A stretch of DNA of 64,000 nt from Chitinophagaceae bacterium (GTDB lineage: Bacteria; Bacteroidota; Bacteroidia; Chitinophagales; Chitinophagaceae), in contig JADKKJ010000011.1 in the NCBI GenBank assembly GCA_016720565.1, forward strand, positions 992,001 to 1,056,000. Reading direction: 5' to 3'. Position 1 is the first letter of the stretch. The number at the start of each line of letters is the position of its first letter. Below are positions 26,903 through 36,159 of this stretch, piece after piece. Both the position numbers and the translations under genes were made by a program. The notes beneath the pieces are model-generated. The model searched no databases. It was not told where the DNA came from and was given only the letters and a program-made list of their open reading frames with translations.

Positions 26903-29692
26903 TTAATTTTTAAGATGATCCCAATTGATCAACGCATTCCACACCAACGGTGCATCGTGCAAATTTAAATAACGATGGAGGGGATCGAAAGTGAATGCGA
27001 TCACTCTTCCCATGCCCACAGGTACATTAAATATCGCCCCATGCCCAATTATCATTTGTTCATTTCTAACCATTCCTGAAATTAAATAAGGAGGATCTTT
27101 TTTTTCTGCTTCTTTTACTGCCGGTGTTTCTTTTTTATCGGGCATTCCTAAAATGGGGCCAGTATATTTTTCCTCATCCTTCAATGGCTTTGTTCCGTAT
27201 TGCAGGAGCATCATATCACGGTTATATTTTGCAGACTGCAATAAAGGCCCGTTACCCCTGAAAATGGGAAAGGTTTCGGGGAATCCGTAAAGTACAGGAC
27301 TACCTCCATTCCGGATCTTTACATTTACTATCGAACCGGGATGGAAAAGTCCGGCGGCTTCAGCTGTTTGAAGATTTCTTATAATTCCGGTATTAGCCAA
27401 TATTTGGGAGGTATTGTCAAGACTGATGATCATTCCTCCATCCTCTGTAAACTGGCTTAACTCGGCCATTCCTTTAAACCCTGGACCACCAGTCATATCA
27501 TTTGTTGAATCAGGGTATCCGTGTGAAGGAAATTCGGCCGTACGGGTATAGGGCATGGGTCCAAACTTACTGTCGATCTCATTTATAAAATCACTGGCTG
27601 AACCCCCTGTTCTTGGTATAAGTATCACATCAAATCTGTTACGAAGACCGCCTTTTTTCAAGTCATCTTTATTGATAGAGGTAAAAGGGATACCCAGTTG
27701 TTCAAACGTATACCGGGCCCAGCCTTCATCTTGCGTATTATACCAGGTATGATAGATCGCCACCCTGGGCAAATTCACTTCATGTTGCCTTGAAGCAATG
27801 ATAGTTTTGCCGGCCTGAAGGTCCAACCCGAATTTCCGGGCCAGTTTATTTGCCTGATCCTGGTTGATATTCTTAAAAAGAACTGAGCCGGCGGCAAGGC
27901 TATCTTTTGATCCCTCTGCAATCACTTTAGCATCCAGTACCATGACTATGCTATTTGGATCTTCTTTTTTTAACCAATACAAAGCTGGTAATAAATTGTT
28001 CTGGGCTTTATAATTAAGTACATAGTTGGAACCAGCCCCTTTAATGACTCCTTCATATTTTACATCATTAGTTAAAAGTTTAAGATTCGATCTTGCATAT
28101 TTTACACTGTCCACTTCACGAACCTCCACTCCATATAAATAGCCCAGTGTCCAGGCAATATCATCATAGGGCGGGAACTTGGCATCTTTTGAAAAATTTT
28201 GTTTGGTTAGCAGGGAAACCGCCAGGTTACGGTAAGGCTGGTCAAGCAGTACCACATAATCATTTTTATTTTTTCCGGTGTCCACCACCTGTACCTCGAT
28301 CTGCTGTTTACGTAACTGGTTAATGAGATAGGCGGCCATCACCGGGTCTCTTTGTTCTGCAGGAATGACAAATGCACGCAGCTTTCCTTCATTGCCTTTC
28401 CTGATATTGTTCAATCCTTTCTGGTAAAAATTGCGCAATAAAAGTTTTGCATTATCCGCCGTATAAGAAAGTGAGGCCAGCACGCCGGCTTCCATATAAT
28501 TAATATTATTCCGTGACGACCAGTTCACCAATGGCGTAGCAGGATCGGGGCGATACCATTCTTTGCTGGTAGCAGCATCTCCGGCATACTTCATTTCTGA
28601 AAGGTCGCGCAGGTAGGTGTTGGCACCGGCATTACCAAAGGTTTCATAAAATCGGCCAATGGAATTATGATTGTTAGCCACCCAAATGGCGTAACCAGGA
28701 TTCCATCCATCATAAAACGCCCAGGTGAATGCGCCGGGTAAACCCTGGGAGGCTAATGCCGTAATATCATGATTGGCCATTACCTGCCATTCGCCTATGG
28801 TTATTGGGTCGATGGTTTCGTTGTAGGGTCCGGTTCCTGTCGACATATAGATCAATGGTACTGACTCATGCAGGTCGAGCATGACCGTAGGGTGCCAGTC
28901 GTAATAAATATTGAAAATGTTTTTTGTCAGTTGTTGGGATACCTGGATCCCATCCCGGTTATTATCATGAAATACATACTTGCCCCAGTAAGGTGGTGAA
29001 TACCGGAAGCCATCGTCAAAATTTTTTCTTGCTTTGGAATAGCGGTAATACCAGTCTACCTGTTTATCTCGGCCATCAGGTTCTGCAACGGGATTAATTA
29101 TGACTATAACGTTCTCCCGGATCTTTTTAATGTCGTCAGTATTGTCTGTGATAAGCCGGTAGGCAAGTTCCATCAGCATTTCAGGCGAACCCATTTCAGT
29201 GGAGTGTAATCCTCCGTTCAAGTAAAAAACAGGCTTGGTGCTATTGATGATCTGGTTAGGGTCCATCGTACCTACTTTCCTGGGATCTGCCAGAAGGGAT
29301 AATTGATCTTTGAAAAATTCCGGTCGTTTCATCGCATCTTCATTACCTATCATCACCAGGTTTATGGCACGGCCTTCTTCTGATGTGCCAGTTTGATGTA
29401 CAGATATCAGTGAAGAAACCTCTGCCAGTTTTTTATAATAATTATAGATCTCTGTAGTTCGGTGCATCACACCAGGTGCGCCAATAATGGTTCCGAAATA
29501 TTTTTCCGGAGAGGGGATCTTTGGGTCAGTAACCAGGTTAAGCACGGAGGAAGGAAGAAACCTTTTGTCGGTCGTATACTCTTTTATCTTTTGATTGTAG
29601 TTTTCATCAATTTGCTGAGCCGATAGATGAATGCCTGTTAGCTGTACAATCAGCAATAAGCATAATAATGGCAGTAACCGTGCAGATATCAT
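26903..29692 (-). CDS. Secreted M14-family zinc carboxypeptidase
   Basis: 929 residues with a signal peptide ending in LSAQ. The peptidase M14 domain (~65-400) has the zinc ligands His163 and Glu166 (GGLHSTEMGS) and His275 (DLHESVP), plus a plausible catalytic Glu in RFYETFGNAG. The C-terminal ~450 residues include a class-I-glutamine-amidotransferase-like region (LPRVAIYHTWYNTQDEGW...), common in large Bacteroidota M14 proteins. It probably digests proteins or peptides in the periplasm or outside the cell. It is the third of three minus-strand genes spaced by 60-80 bp, with no proven link. Confidence 0.88.
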   Translation of the reverse strand: MISARLLPLLCLLLIVQLTGIHLSAQQIDENYNQKIKEYTTDKRFLPSSVLNLVTDPKIPSPEKYFGTIIGAPGVMHRTTEIYNYYKKLAEVSSLISVHQTGTSEEGRAINLVMIGNEDAMKRPEFFKDQLSLLADPRKVGTMDPNQIINSTKPVFYLNGGLHSTEMGSPEMLMELAYRLITDNTDDIKKIRENVIVIINPVAEPDGRDKQVDWYYRYSKARKNFDDGFRYSPPYWGKYVFHDNNRDGIQVSQQLTKNIFNIYYDWHPTVMLDLHESVPLIYMSTGTGPYNETIDPITIGEWQVMANHDITALASQGLPGAFTWAFYDGWNPGYAIWVANNHNSIGRFYETFGNAGANTYLRDLSEMKYAGDAATSKEWYRPDPATPLVNWSSRNNINYMEAGVLASLSYTADNAKLLLRNFYQKGLNNIRKGNEGKLRAFVIPAEQRDPVMAAYLINQLRKQQIEVQVVDTGKNKNDYVVLLDQPYRNLAVSLLTKQNFSKDAKFPPYDDIAWTLGYLYGVEVREVDSVKYARSNLKLLTNDVKYEGVIKGAGSNYVLNYKAQNNLLPALYWLKKEDPNSIVMVLDAKVIAEGSKDSLAAGSVLFKNINQDQANKLARKFGLDLQAGKTIIASRQHEVNLPRVAIYHTWYNTQDEGWARYTFEQLGIPFTSINKDDLKKGGLRNRFDVILIPRTGGSASDFINEIDSKFGPMPYTRTAEFPSHGYPDSTNDMTGGPGFKGMAELSQFTEDGGMIISLDNTSQILANTGIIRNLQTAEAAGLFHPGSIVNVKIRNGGSPVLYGFPETFPIFRGNGPLLQSAKYNRDMMLLQYGTKPLKDEEKYTGPILGMPDKKETPAVKEAEKKDPPYLISGMVRNEQMIIGHGAIFNVPVGMGRVIAFTFDPLHRYLNLHDAPLVWNALINWDHLKN

Positions 29693-29772
29693 GATAGTTG
29701 GTTTTTTAGTATTAGGTAATTCTACCTGATGTAAAAGTTGCTGTTTAGGATTGACTTCAGGCCATCAGGTTT

Positions 29773-30918
29773 TTAATTGTTCTTTATAGACTGTTCAATT
29801 ATCTTCATAAGTTCCCCCATTTTACTGTCATCCATCCATCGGGTGACAACAACAAGGCCATGCTCATTGTCGATCACAATATAATTGCCTCCGGCGCCAT
29901 TGGCATAATAAATATCCGGGGAAACATCTTTCCATTTTTTACTGTTATTCATCCACCACATATAGCCATAATCCTTGAAGGCGCTGGATGGCTGGTGAAC
30001 GGCCCTCACCCATTTTTCCGAGATCAACTGCTGTGTTCTCCATTTTCCCTTTCTCAGGAACAGCAATCCAAACCTGGCCTGGTCAAGCGTACTGATAAAA
30101 AGGCCGCCACCGTGGTGACCGCCCCCGCTTACCGATTGCATCATTAGTCCGTCAATATTTATAAAGGAGTTGTCGTACCCATACCAGCGCCAGGTGGTGG
30201 ATGCGCCTATTGGATCCATGATCTTTTCCTTGAGTACCATAGGCAATGGTTTTCTAAAAACCTGCAACAGGGAATAGGCCATTACATTTACCCTAACATC
30301 GTTGTATTTAAAGAAACTACCAGGTTCATTAAGCTTCCTGTTTTTCCAATCGTCAATACCACCTTCCTTAGGAGGACGATCTGCCCAATCTGCGAGGTCA
30401 AACAGGGTTCCGCTCCAATCCGAAGACTGGGTGAGTAAATGCTCCCAGCTGATCTTTGAATTGTGTTCTCCGGCAAATGTCCCGTCCCAGACATAATTAT
30501 ATACTTTATCTGAAACGTTTCTTATTAGTCCTTCATCAATGGCCAGTCCGGCAATAGTGGAAAGAAAGCTTTTGGTCACACTGTTTGTCATATCCACTCT
30601 GTTCACATCACCCCATTGTGCTACGATGTACCCATTCATTATTATTAATCCGGCCGGTCCACCTCTGTCTTTTGTGGGACCGATTATTTTAAAATCAGGT
30701 TCATTCCCATAGGCTTTTAAGGTGGCGATACGCAGATCCCTGTCAAATTTGTTTTCATTGGCGACTGCAAATCTGACTGCGCTATCCAATAGTGTTTTAT
30801 CCATCATCATTTCAGCCGCGGTTTTCACCTGCCAGATGCTATCTGGATAATAAGTGGTTTGGGCACTGGATGAAAAAAAGCCGAAGCTGAAAAGGGCCAG
30901 GAATAATTTATTTCTCAT
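29773..30918 (-). CDS. Serine hydrolase of the beta-lactamase (class C-like) family
   Basis: 381 residues, exported (signal ending at SSAQ). The nucleophile motif SxxK is Ser113-Val-Thr-Lys116 (TNSVTKSFLS), the second motif is KYNDVRVN (YxN-like), and the third is near NGAGGNYIVI. Members include esterases, D-amino-acid peptidases and inactive relatives; a true antibiotic resistance role is unlikely for this 'beta-lactamase family' type. It sits between the M14 peptidase and an NAD-binding protein gene on the same strand. Confidence 0.85.
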   Translation of the reverse strand: MRNKLFLALFSFGFFSSSAQTTYYPDSIWQVKTAAEMMMDKTLLDSAVRFAVANENKFDRDLRIATLKAYGNEPDFKIIGPTKDRGGPAGLIIMNGYIVAQWGDVNRVDMTNSVTKSFLSTIAGLAIDEGLIRNVSDKVYNYVWDGTFAGEHNSKISWEHLLTQSSDWSGTLFDLADWADRPPKEGGIDDWKNRKLNEPGSFFKYNDVRVNVMAYSLLQVFRKPLPMVLKEKIMDPIGASTTWRWYGYDNSFINIDGLMMQSVSGGGHHGGGLFISTLDQARFGLLFLRKGKWRTQQLISEKWVRAVHQPSSAFKDYGYMWWMNNSKKWKDVSPDIYYANGAGGNYIVIDNEHGLVVVTRWMDDSKMGELMKIIEQSIKNN

Positions 30919-30979
30919 ATTTTAATTATACATTATTAGGGGTTAACCCCTTATTGATTAGAGGAATTGTAATGGGTCA

Positions 30980-31918
30980 TTATCCTGACTTCTTAGCTTT
31001 TGCTGATTCAACGAGTAGCCTAATTCCTTCCCCGGGTGATATGGCATTCATCCCAAACCTTTGCTCAAACTTACTGCTGTCGAAAATATAATCCTGTTCA
31101 TACTGGTAGATCATTTCAGGGAACTCTTTCATTACAGGGATGAACAAGCCAAGGAGTTTTATCATCCAAACAGGCACAAGTTGTATCCTTGATTTTACAT
31201 GCAGTTCGTCAGCAATTAATTGGATCCATTGCCTGTTGGTTAATTTTTCTTTACTGGTAGGCAGATGCCATACCTGGTTATACGCATCAGGTGTATTTCC
31301 TAATAAAGCTGTGGCCTTAGCGGCATCCGGCGTATAAGTATACATATGGATCTTATCAACATCACCGAAGGCCTGGGCTTTCTTCCCTTTCAGGAAATTA
31401 TCCAGCACCATCAGGCTGAGTGCACTGCTTTTGTTATCCGGCCCGTAAAAATCGGCCGCCCTGGCTATCAGGGCAGTTAACCCATTTTTTCCTACTTCGT
31501 TCATGATCATTTCATGAATTTGCTGCCTGACCATCCCTTTTTTACTGGGCGCGTTGATGGGGGAGTTCTCCGTCATGAATGGTACGGCCGACTGATCATA
31601 CATATAGATGTTATCAAAAAATACAAGCTTCGCCTGATGCTTTTTACAGGAATTGATCACTTGCTCCATAAAACGCGGCCAGGTATGCTGCCATACACTT
31701 AATTTATATTCAAAGCCGATCACTACATAGACCACCTCAGTTCCGGCTATTGCCCCATCGATCTGTTTCAGGTCAGTAACATCAGCAGGGTAAAGCTGAT
31801 CCGTATCATTTACTTTTTTGGGGTTCCTGCTTACCAGGCGGATGTCATTGGTGAATTTCTTTAATTCTTTTGCCAGCGGTATTCCGATTGCTCCTCCGGA
31901 GCCAAGTATTGTTTGCAT
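30980..31918 (-). CDS. NAD(P)-dependent epimerase/dehydratase-like (extended SDR)
   Basis: 312 residues. The N-terminal dinucleotide motif is ILGSGGAIGIPLA, and residues around ADFYGPDN match the extended SDR substrate region. The usual YxxxK is not obvious (QQIHEMIMNEVGK), so it is probably an atypical or NmrA-like member. The substrate is unknown. It precedes the serine hydrolase by 61 bp on the same strand. Cytoplasmic. Confidence 0.75.
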   Translation of the reverse strand: MQTILGSGGAIGIPLAKELKKFTNDIRLVSRNPKKVNDTDQLYPADVTDLKQIDGAIAGTEVVYVVIGFEYKLSVWQHTWPRFMEQVINSCKKHQAKLVFFDNIYMYDQSAVPFMTENSPINAPSKKGMVRQQIHEMIMNEVGKNGLTALIARAADFYGPDNKSSALSLMVLDNFLKGKKAQAFGDVDKIHMYTYTPDAAKATALLGNTPDAYNQVWHLPTSKEKLTNRQWIQLIADELHVKSRIQLVPVWMIKLLGLFIPVMKEFPEMIYQYEQDYIFDSSKFEQRFGMNAISPGEGIRLLVESAKAKKSG

Positions 31919-32117
31919 TCGATTCTTGTTTATTTAAGGTTTCTTACATTTCCATGTTGCCTGTCCCCTTTCTGAATTTAAATGCCCCACATCAGTTCCT
32001 GTACAGGTAGAAATTGGAATGAATTATTTTCCCCCTCCTGTAATTTTAAGATAATTGCTGCTACTAATCATATGCTAGCCCAAAGGACTAATCATTGTGT
32101 TTAATAAAAATAATCAA

Positions 32118-33059
32118 ATGAACGCTTATTCTTTAACAAAGATCAAAAAGGCAAAACAGTATTCTCTACGTTTCGCAGCAACTTTGCTAATTGCTGTTTT
32201 GGGAATACTATTGCAACCTATAGCTAATGGACAGGCTGCCAGGCCCCAAACTAATTTCTATGCCATAACCGGTAATGGTTTGAAAGATACCTCCTGGCTG
32301 TTTGGAACCTATCATTTGGTGAGAAGCAGTTATTTGAATGAAGTACCCGGGGTGGTAAAGGCATTTTATAAATCAAAGGCTATTGCCGTTGAGCTCGTAC
32401 TTGACTCATCTAAATCCGCTGCGGCTGCATCCATGGGTTTGCTCCAGAACAAAAAACTCGAGGACTTACTGGATGAACCATTTAAAGATAGCCTGGACCG
32501 GGAGCTGAGGACTACGCTGGGGGTAGGGATCGAGCAGGTAAATCAATTGAAGCCCATTAATGTTGCTATTACCTTAGCCCTGGTTTACGCGGTAACGGAT
32601 CCGAGGTCGCCCTTACAAAAATATTCAGGTTCCATGCTTGATGGTTATTTTGCTGAATATGGCAAGGGGGCAGGTAAAACAGTCACAGAATTTGAAACGA
32701 TCGAAGAACAGATGAATTTATTATTCAACAGCACCACCAACGAAGAACAGGTGAACCAGTTAAGATATTTTTTGCGAAATAAAATAGATATGGTAAGCCA
32801 GGGAAATGAACTGATAGATAACTGGTTTAAACATGATCTTGAAAAAATGTATTCAGTTTCAGAAAAAGGCCTTGCAGTATTTGGAAATGAAAAAGATTTC
32901 CTGAAAAACCGGAATGATAAATGGATGAAGCGTATACCGGCTTTACTGAAAAAAGAATCACAGTTTATTGCAGTTGGGGCTTTACACCTTTCCGGACCAT
33001 CCGGACTGGTAAAGCAATTGCAGGATATGGGATATACGCTTACTTCCATAAAATTATAA
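32118..33059 (+). CDS. TraB/GumN family protein
   Basis: 313 residues, exported (hydrophobic segment at ~20-38). Two family motifs frame the protein: SWLFGTYH near the N-terminus, and VGALHLSGPSGLVKQLQDMGY at the C-terminus. The TraB/GumN fold is related to Tiki-type metalloproteases, and the GxxH and GALH histidines are the putative metal site. A GTG at 32097 is in frame, but ATG 32118 gives a better signal peptide. It lies 3 bp before the ECF sigma gene, so it is co-transcribed and could be the sensed or regulated envelope function. Confidence 0.87.
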   Translation: MNAYSLTKIKKAKQYSLRFAATLLIAVLGILLQPIANGQAARPQTNFYAITGNGLKDTSWLFGTYHLVRSSYLNEVPGVVKAFYKSKAIAVELVLDSSKSAAAASMGLLQNKKLEDLLDEPFKDSLDRELRTTLGVGIEQVNQLKPINVAITLALVYAVTDPRSPLQKYSGSMLDGYFAEYGKGAGKTVTEFETIEEQMNLLFNSTTNEEQVNQLRYFLRNKIDMVSQGNELIDNWFKHDLEKMYSVSEKGLAVFGNEKDFLKNRNDKWMKRIPALLKKESQFIAVGALHLSGPSGLVKQLQDMGYTLTSIKL

Positions 33060-33062
33060 AAC

Positions 33063-33539
33063 TTGAGCGAAACGGAATTTTTAGAACAGGTACGGCTTAA
33101 CCAGGGCATTATTTATAAACTGGTGGGTTTATATGCCAATGATACAGAGGAGAAAAAAGACCTGTACCAGGAAATAATGCTGCAGGCCTGGAAGGGTTGG
33201 CCATCCTTCCGGCAGGAAGCGAAATTCAGCACCTGGCTCTACCGCATCTGTTTAAATACCATCTTAACACAAAAACGAAAACCTCAACCTGTTACTTATA
33301 AAGATTCTTTGGAAGACGTATCACCAATTGTGCAAAACAAGGTAGTAGAAAATGAAGATGCTGTAAGATTGAAGAGGGCGATCAGGCAATTACCTGAAAC
33401 AGACCGTGCTATCATTTCTATGAATATAGACGGATATGAAAATTCAGAAGTAGCGGCAATGCTGGGTATATCCAACAACCACGTGGCAGTGAAACTGCAC
33501 CGGATCAAACAACAATTGGGTAATCTTTTAACAGCATAA
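33063..33539 (+). CDS. ECF-type RNA polymerase sigma factor, TTG start
   Basis: 158 residues. Region 2 is EKKDLYQEIMLQAWKGWPSF...STWLYRICLNTIL, and region 4 is LPETDRAIISMNIDGYENSEVAAMLGISNNHVAVKLHRIKQQL, with a helix-turn-helix. The only sensible start is TTG 33063, 3 bp after the TraB stop; the next in-frame ATG is inside region 2. It is followed at +2 bp by a four-helix membrane protein, the usual place for an anti-sigma factor. Weak initiation with tight coupling would keep the dose low. Confidence 0.9.
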   Translation: MSETEFLEQVRLNQGIIYKLVGLYANDTEEKKDLYQEIMLQAWKGWPSFRQEAKFSTWLYRICLNTILTQKRKPQPVTYKDSLEDVSPIVQNKVVENEDAVRLKRAIRQLPETDRAIISMNIDGYENSEVAAMLGISNNHVAVKLHRIKQQLGNLLTA

Positions 33540-33541
33540 TA

Positions 33542-34156
33542 ATGAGTATTAAAAATACATGGGATGAAATAAATGAATCGCAGGATGATGATCTTACATC
33601 ACTATTGAATACATCCAGGCTGTCTGGTATTTCTTCCCGAAACCCTCTGGAAAAAATAAGAAAGAATTTACTGCTTAATATGATATTGGGTGTCCTGATC
33701 TGCCTTGTTTATGTAGTGGTTATTTTTTATTTCCAGATCTGGCAGGTACAGCTATGTACTGTTTTGGTATTACTCTTTTCAGTGTGGGCTCTATATACCG
33801 CCTGGTTGCAATATAAAAACATCAATAGTACTGTTTCGGCCAATAGCCCCGTATTAGATGAACTGAAAAGGCATTATCGATCCATTAACAACTGGATGAA
33901 TACCCAGCAGCGGGTAGCCTTGTTTTTTTACCCCGTGAGTGCCATGGGTGGTTTTATGCTTGGAGGGGTTTCTGAATCCGGTAAGTCGGTGGCTGATTTT
34001 ATGAGTAAGCCGATGGTTTGGGTGGCCTTAATAGTGGCCCTGGCTATACTTGTACCTGCCTGCTGGTATTTAACCAGGTGGATGTTTAAATACAGTTTTG
34101 GCAAACACCTGAGATCATTAAAGGAAAATATCGATGCCCTGGAAACAGCATTTTAA
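33542..34156 (+). CDS. Membrane protein next to ECF sigma factor, candidate anti-sigma factor
   Basis: 204 residues. An acidic N-terminal cytoplasmic part (~45 residues, ESQDDDLTSLLNTSRL) is followed by four hydrophobic segments at ~45-65, ~70-88, ~125-145 and ~158-180. No zinc-binding HxxxCxxC motif is present, so it is not a classical ZAS-type anti-sigma factor. The position (2 bp after the sigma gene) and topology make an anti-sigma role the best guess. I do not recognise a named family. Confidence 0.7.
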   Translation: MSIKNTWDEINESQDDDLTSLLNTSRLSGISSRNPLEKIRKNLLLNMILGVLICLVYVVVIFYFQIWQVQLCTVLVLLFSVWALYTAWLQYKNINSTVSANSPVLDELKRHYRSINNWMNTQQRVALFFYPVSAMGGFMLGGVSESGKSVADFMSKPMVWVALIVALAILVPACWYLTRWMFKYSFGKHLRSLKENIDALETAF

Positions 34157-34211
34157 TCACAGCTTCTGTAATTCTGAGCGAGTACCTGCTACTAATAAAT
34201 AAAAGGAAAGT

Positions 34212-34466
34212 ATGGAAACAGGAACAAAACCAGCCACAAAAAACTTTAATAAATATGCGTATCTGGTATTTCTTTTGGCTGGCGTATATTTTTTGATCCG
34301 AAAGGATATTTCGCAGGCGATCATATTCTGGGCGTTAGCCCCGGCATTTGATCCATTTGATACACAAGTGCCGTTTCAAAAACGCCCGGTTTATCAGCAA
34401 CTATGGTTATGGGTACATGTATCCATCACCCTTGCGTTGGTTGTTTTGGAGATAATTAGAATCTAA
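34212..34466 (+). CDS. Small two-helix membrane protein, function unknown
   Basis: 84 residues, with hydrophobic segments at ~15-30 (YAYLVFLLAGVYFLI) and ~64-82 (LWLWVHVSITLALVVLEII), and a Pro/Asp-rich loop (APAFDPFDTQVPFQKRPVY) between them. It is 55 bp after the putative anti-sigma gene on the same strand, probably the last gene of that unit. No family recognised. Confidence 0.65.
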   Translation: METGTKPATKNFNKYAYLVFLLAGVYFLIRKDISQAIIFWALAPAFDPFDTQVPFQKRPVYQQLWLWVHVSITLALVVLEIIRI

Positions 34467-34865
34467 CATTGCTGTTATTAGTACATCCCCCGGCCCTGGG
34501 CCAGGCATTTAAAAGCCGCAGAATACAGCCAGGAACTATATTAATAACTCGCGGAAATAATCTTCCTATGTTTTCTTTCCCTTTGATGGGTCCTTATGAT
34601 GATGTTCTTCCTTTGAACCTCATGCCGCCTGTATCGCTAGAAAAACCAATGGAATTAAGTCTAAAATAATAAGACTTCTTGTATGTACATGTTTTTCAGA
34701 ACTGTTAAACCAGTCTAAAAATGTTGCGGCATTGAGGTTGCCTTTAAGTACATCAGTCCATTCGTAGCCTGTTCCGGCTGATGTTCCTGCCAGGAAGGTG
34801 GTGGTGAAAAGGAAGATCTTTTTTTCATACTGTTTTGGTGTTTCTAAACTATAGTTCCGAATTTT
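34467..34865. other. Gene-poor 400-bp stretch with a decayed minus-strand reading frame
   Basis: No confident gene. The minus-strand frame running from ~34860 down to ~34620 stays open for about 80 codons without a usable start. It reads YEKKIFLFTTTFLAGTSAGT, then a Tyr-Glu-Trp-Thr-Asp segment and NAATFLDWFN. It looks like the remains of a coding sequence; a one-base change in the A7 run near 34819-34825 would give it an ATG. No family was recognised. It borders the AT-rich transporter gene. Confidence 0.35.
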
Positions 34866-36125
34866 TTATAAAATCTGTAAGTATAGCATAACTAAAGCGG
34901 CAACGGTCATTAGCACTAGTGTCGCAAAGCCAAGAATATTTGAAAGTAGACCATTTGTATATTCTCCCATTACTTTTTTATTGTTAGCTATATGTAGTAT
35001 TATAGCTATTAAAATGGGTGCTGTCAGGCCGTATAAAATGGCGGAATAGAGAAGTGCTTTTATTGGCGAAATTCCAAGGTAATTCATTAGCAAACCCAGG
35101 ATCAACGAAAGGGCAATTACAAGATAAAATGCTTTTGCTTCGTGAAATTTTTTATCAAGACCTTGTTTCCAACCAAATGTTTCTGATATGATGTAAGAAA
35201 GTGAACCACTTAAAACGGGTATTGCTAAAAGCCCTGTGCCGATTACGCCAATTGCAAATAATATATAAGCAAAATTTCCTGCTAATGGTTTCAGGGCCAG
35301 TGCAGCTTGCTCTACGGTGTCAATTTGATGAATTCCCGCACTAAATAGAACTGTTCCTGTAGTAAGAATAATGAAGAACATAACAAGATTTGAAAATAAC
35401 ATTCCAAAATCTACGTCTTGCCTCATTTCCTGCATTACTTCTTTGTCAAGCAGTAGTGTTTTCTTTGTCTTTTGGTTTTCAACTTCCATATTAGCCTGCC
35501 AGAAAAAGAGATAAGGTGAAATGGTTGTACCTAAAATTCCAACGAGTATGCTTACAAAGTTTTTGTCAAACTTTATGGTAGGGATAAAAGTTCCTTTCAA
35601 AACTGCTGTCCAGTCCTGTTTATAAAGAAAGGGTACAATTAAGTAAACCAAAAGAACTACACATAAATACTTAAGGACGGAGGCTATTCTTTGATATGGA
35701 AGAAAAATGATAGAAACCAGAAGTAAAGCAGTAAACCCTATACTAAAAAAAAGAGGATGGATAGATGGAAAAAGAAGATTACCCACTGCACCCATTCCTG
35801 CAATGTCCGCACCAATATTCATAACGATAGCCGGGAAACTAAAAATGACCATTAAATATAAAACAGGTTTGGGGTAGTTTGTTTTTAAGGTTCCTGTCAG
35901 GCCTTGTGATGTAACTAAACCAATTCTTGCGCACATTTCCTGTATGGCCGCCATCAATGGAAATGTAATTAATGCTGTCCAAAGTGTGGATAATCCATAT
36001 TGTGCACCTGCCTGGGAATAGGTTGCAATACCAGATGGGTCATCGTCGCTGGCACCTGTCACAAGCCCCGGGCCAAGTAGTTTCCAAAACCTTGTAAGTC
36101 TATTTGATTTTTGCTTATCGGTCAT
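34866..36125 (-). CDS. NRAMP-related divalent metal transporter with unusual metal site
   Basis: 419 residues with ~11 membrane segments, SLC11/NRAMP fold. N-terminal LLGPGLVTGASDDDPSGIAT aligns with the TM1 signature, but DPGN has become Asp29-Pro-Ser-Gly32. The TM6 motif, normally containing MPHN, is TTISPYLFFWQ (200-210). Both the Asn and the Met ligands typical of Mn/Fe transporters are missing, so the ion may differ (Mg2+-transporting NRAMP relatives lack the Met too). Base composition is much lower in G+C than the neighbours: lines at 35161 and 35521 have 22 and 19 G+C of 60, against 34 of 60 at 36661. This suggests recent transfer. Confidence 0.85.
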   Translation of the reverse strand: MTDKQKSNRLTRFWKLLGPGLVTGASDDDPSGIATYSQAGAQYGLSTLWTALITFPLMAAIQEMCARIGLVTSQGLTGTLKTNYPKPVLYLMVIFSFPAIVMNIGADIAGMGAVGNLLFPSIHPLFFSIGFTALLLVSIIFLPYQRIASVLKYLCVVLLVYLIVPFLYKQDWTAVLKGTFIPTIKFDKNFVSILVGILGTTISPYLFFWQANMEVENQKTKKTLLLDKEVMQEMRQDVDFGMLFSNLVMFFIILTTGTVLFSAGIHQIDTVEQAALALKPLAGNFAYILFAIGVIGTGLLAIPVLSGSLSYIISETFGWKQGLDKKFHEAKAFYLVIALSLILGLLMNYLGISPIKALLYSAILYGLTAPILIAIILHIANNKKVMGEYTNGLLSNILGFATLVLMTVAALVMLYLQIL

Positions 36126-36159
36126 TTTTTAATTTAATAATAATGGAGTATGAATCAGC

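Noticed and set aside
29773..30918. Antibiotic beta-lactamase
   Set aside because: Motifs are of the general serine hydrolase family; the third motif (NGAGG) and the context do not support true antibiotic resistance.
34469..34669. 66-codon plus-strand frame after the small membrane protein
   Set aside because: Odd composition, no motif, no promoter or start context; probably non-coding.
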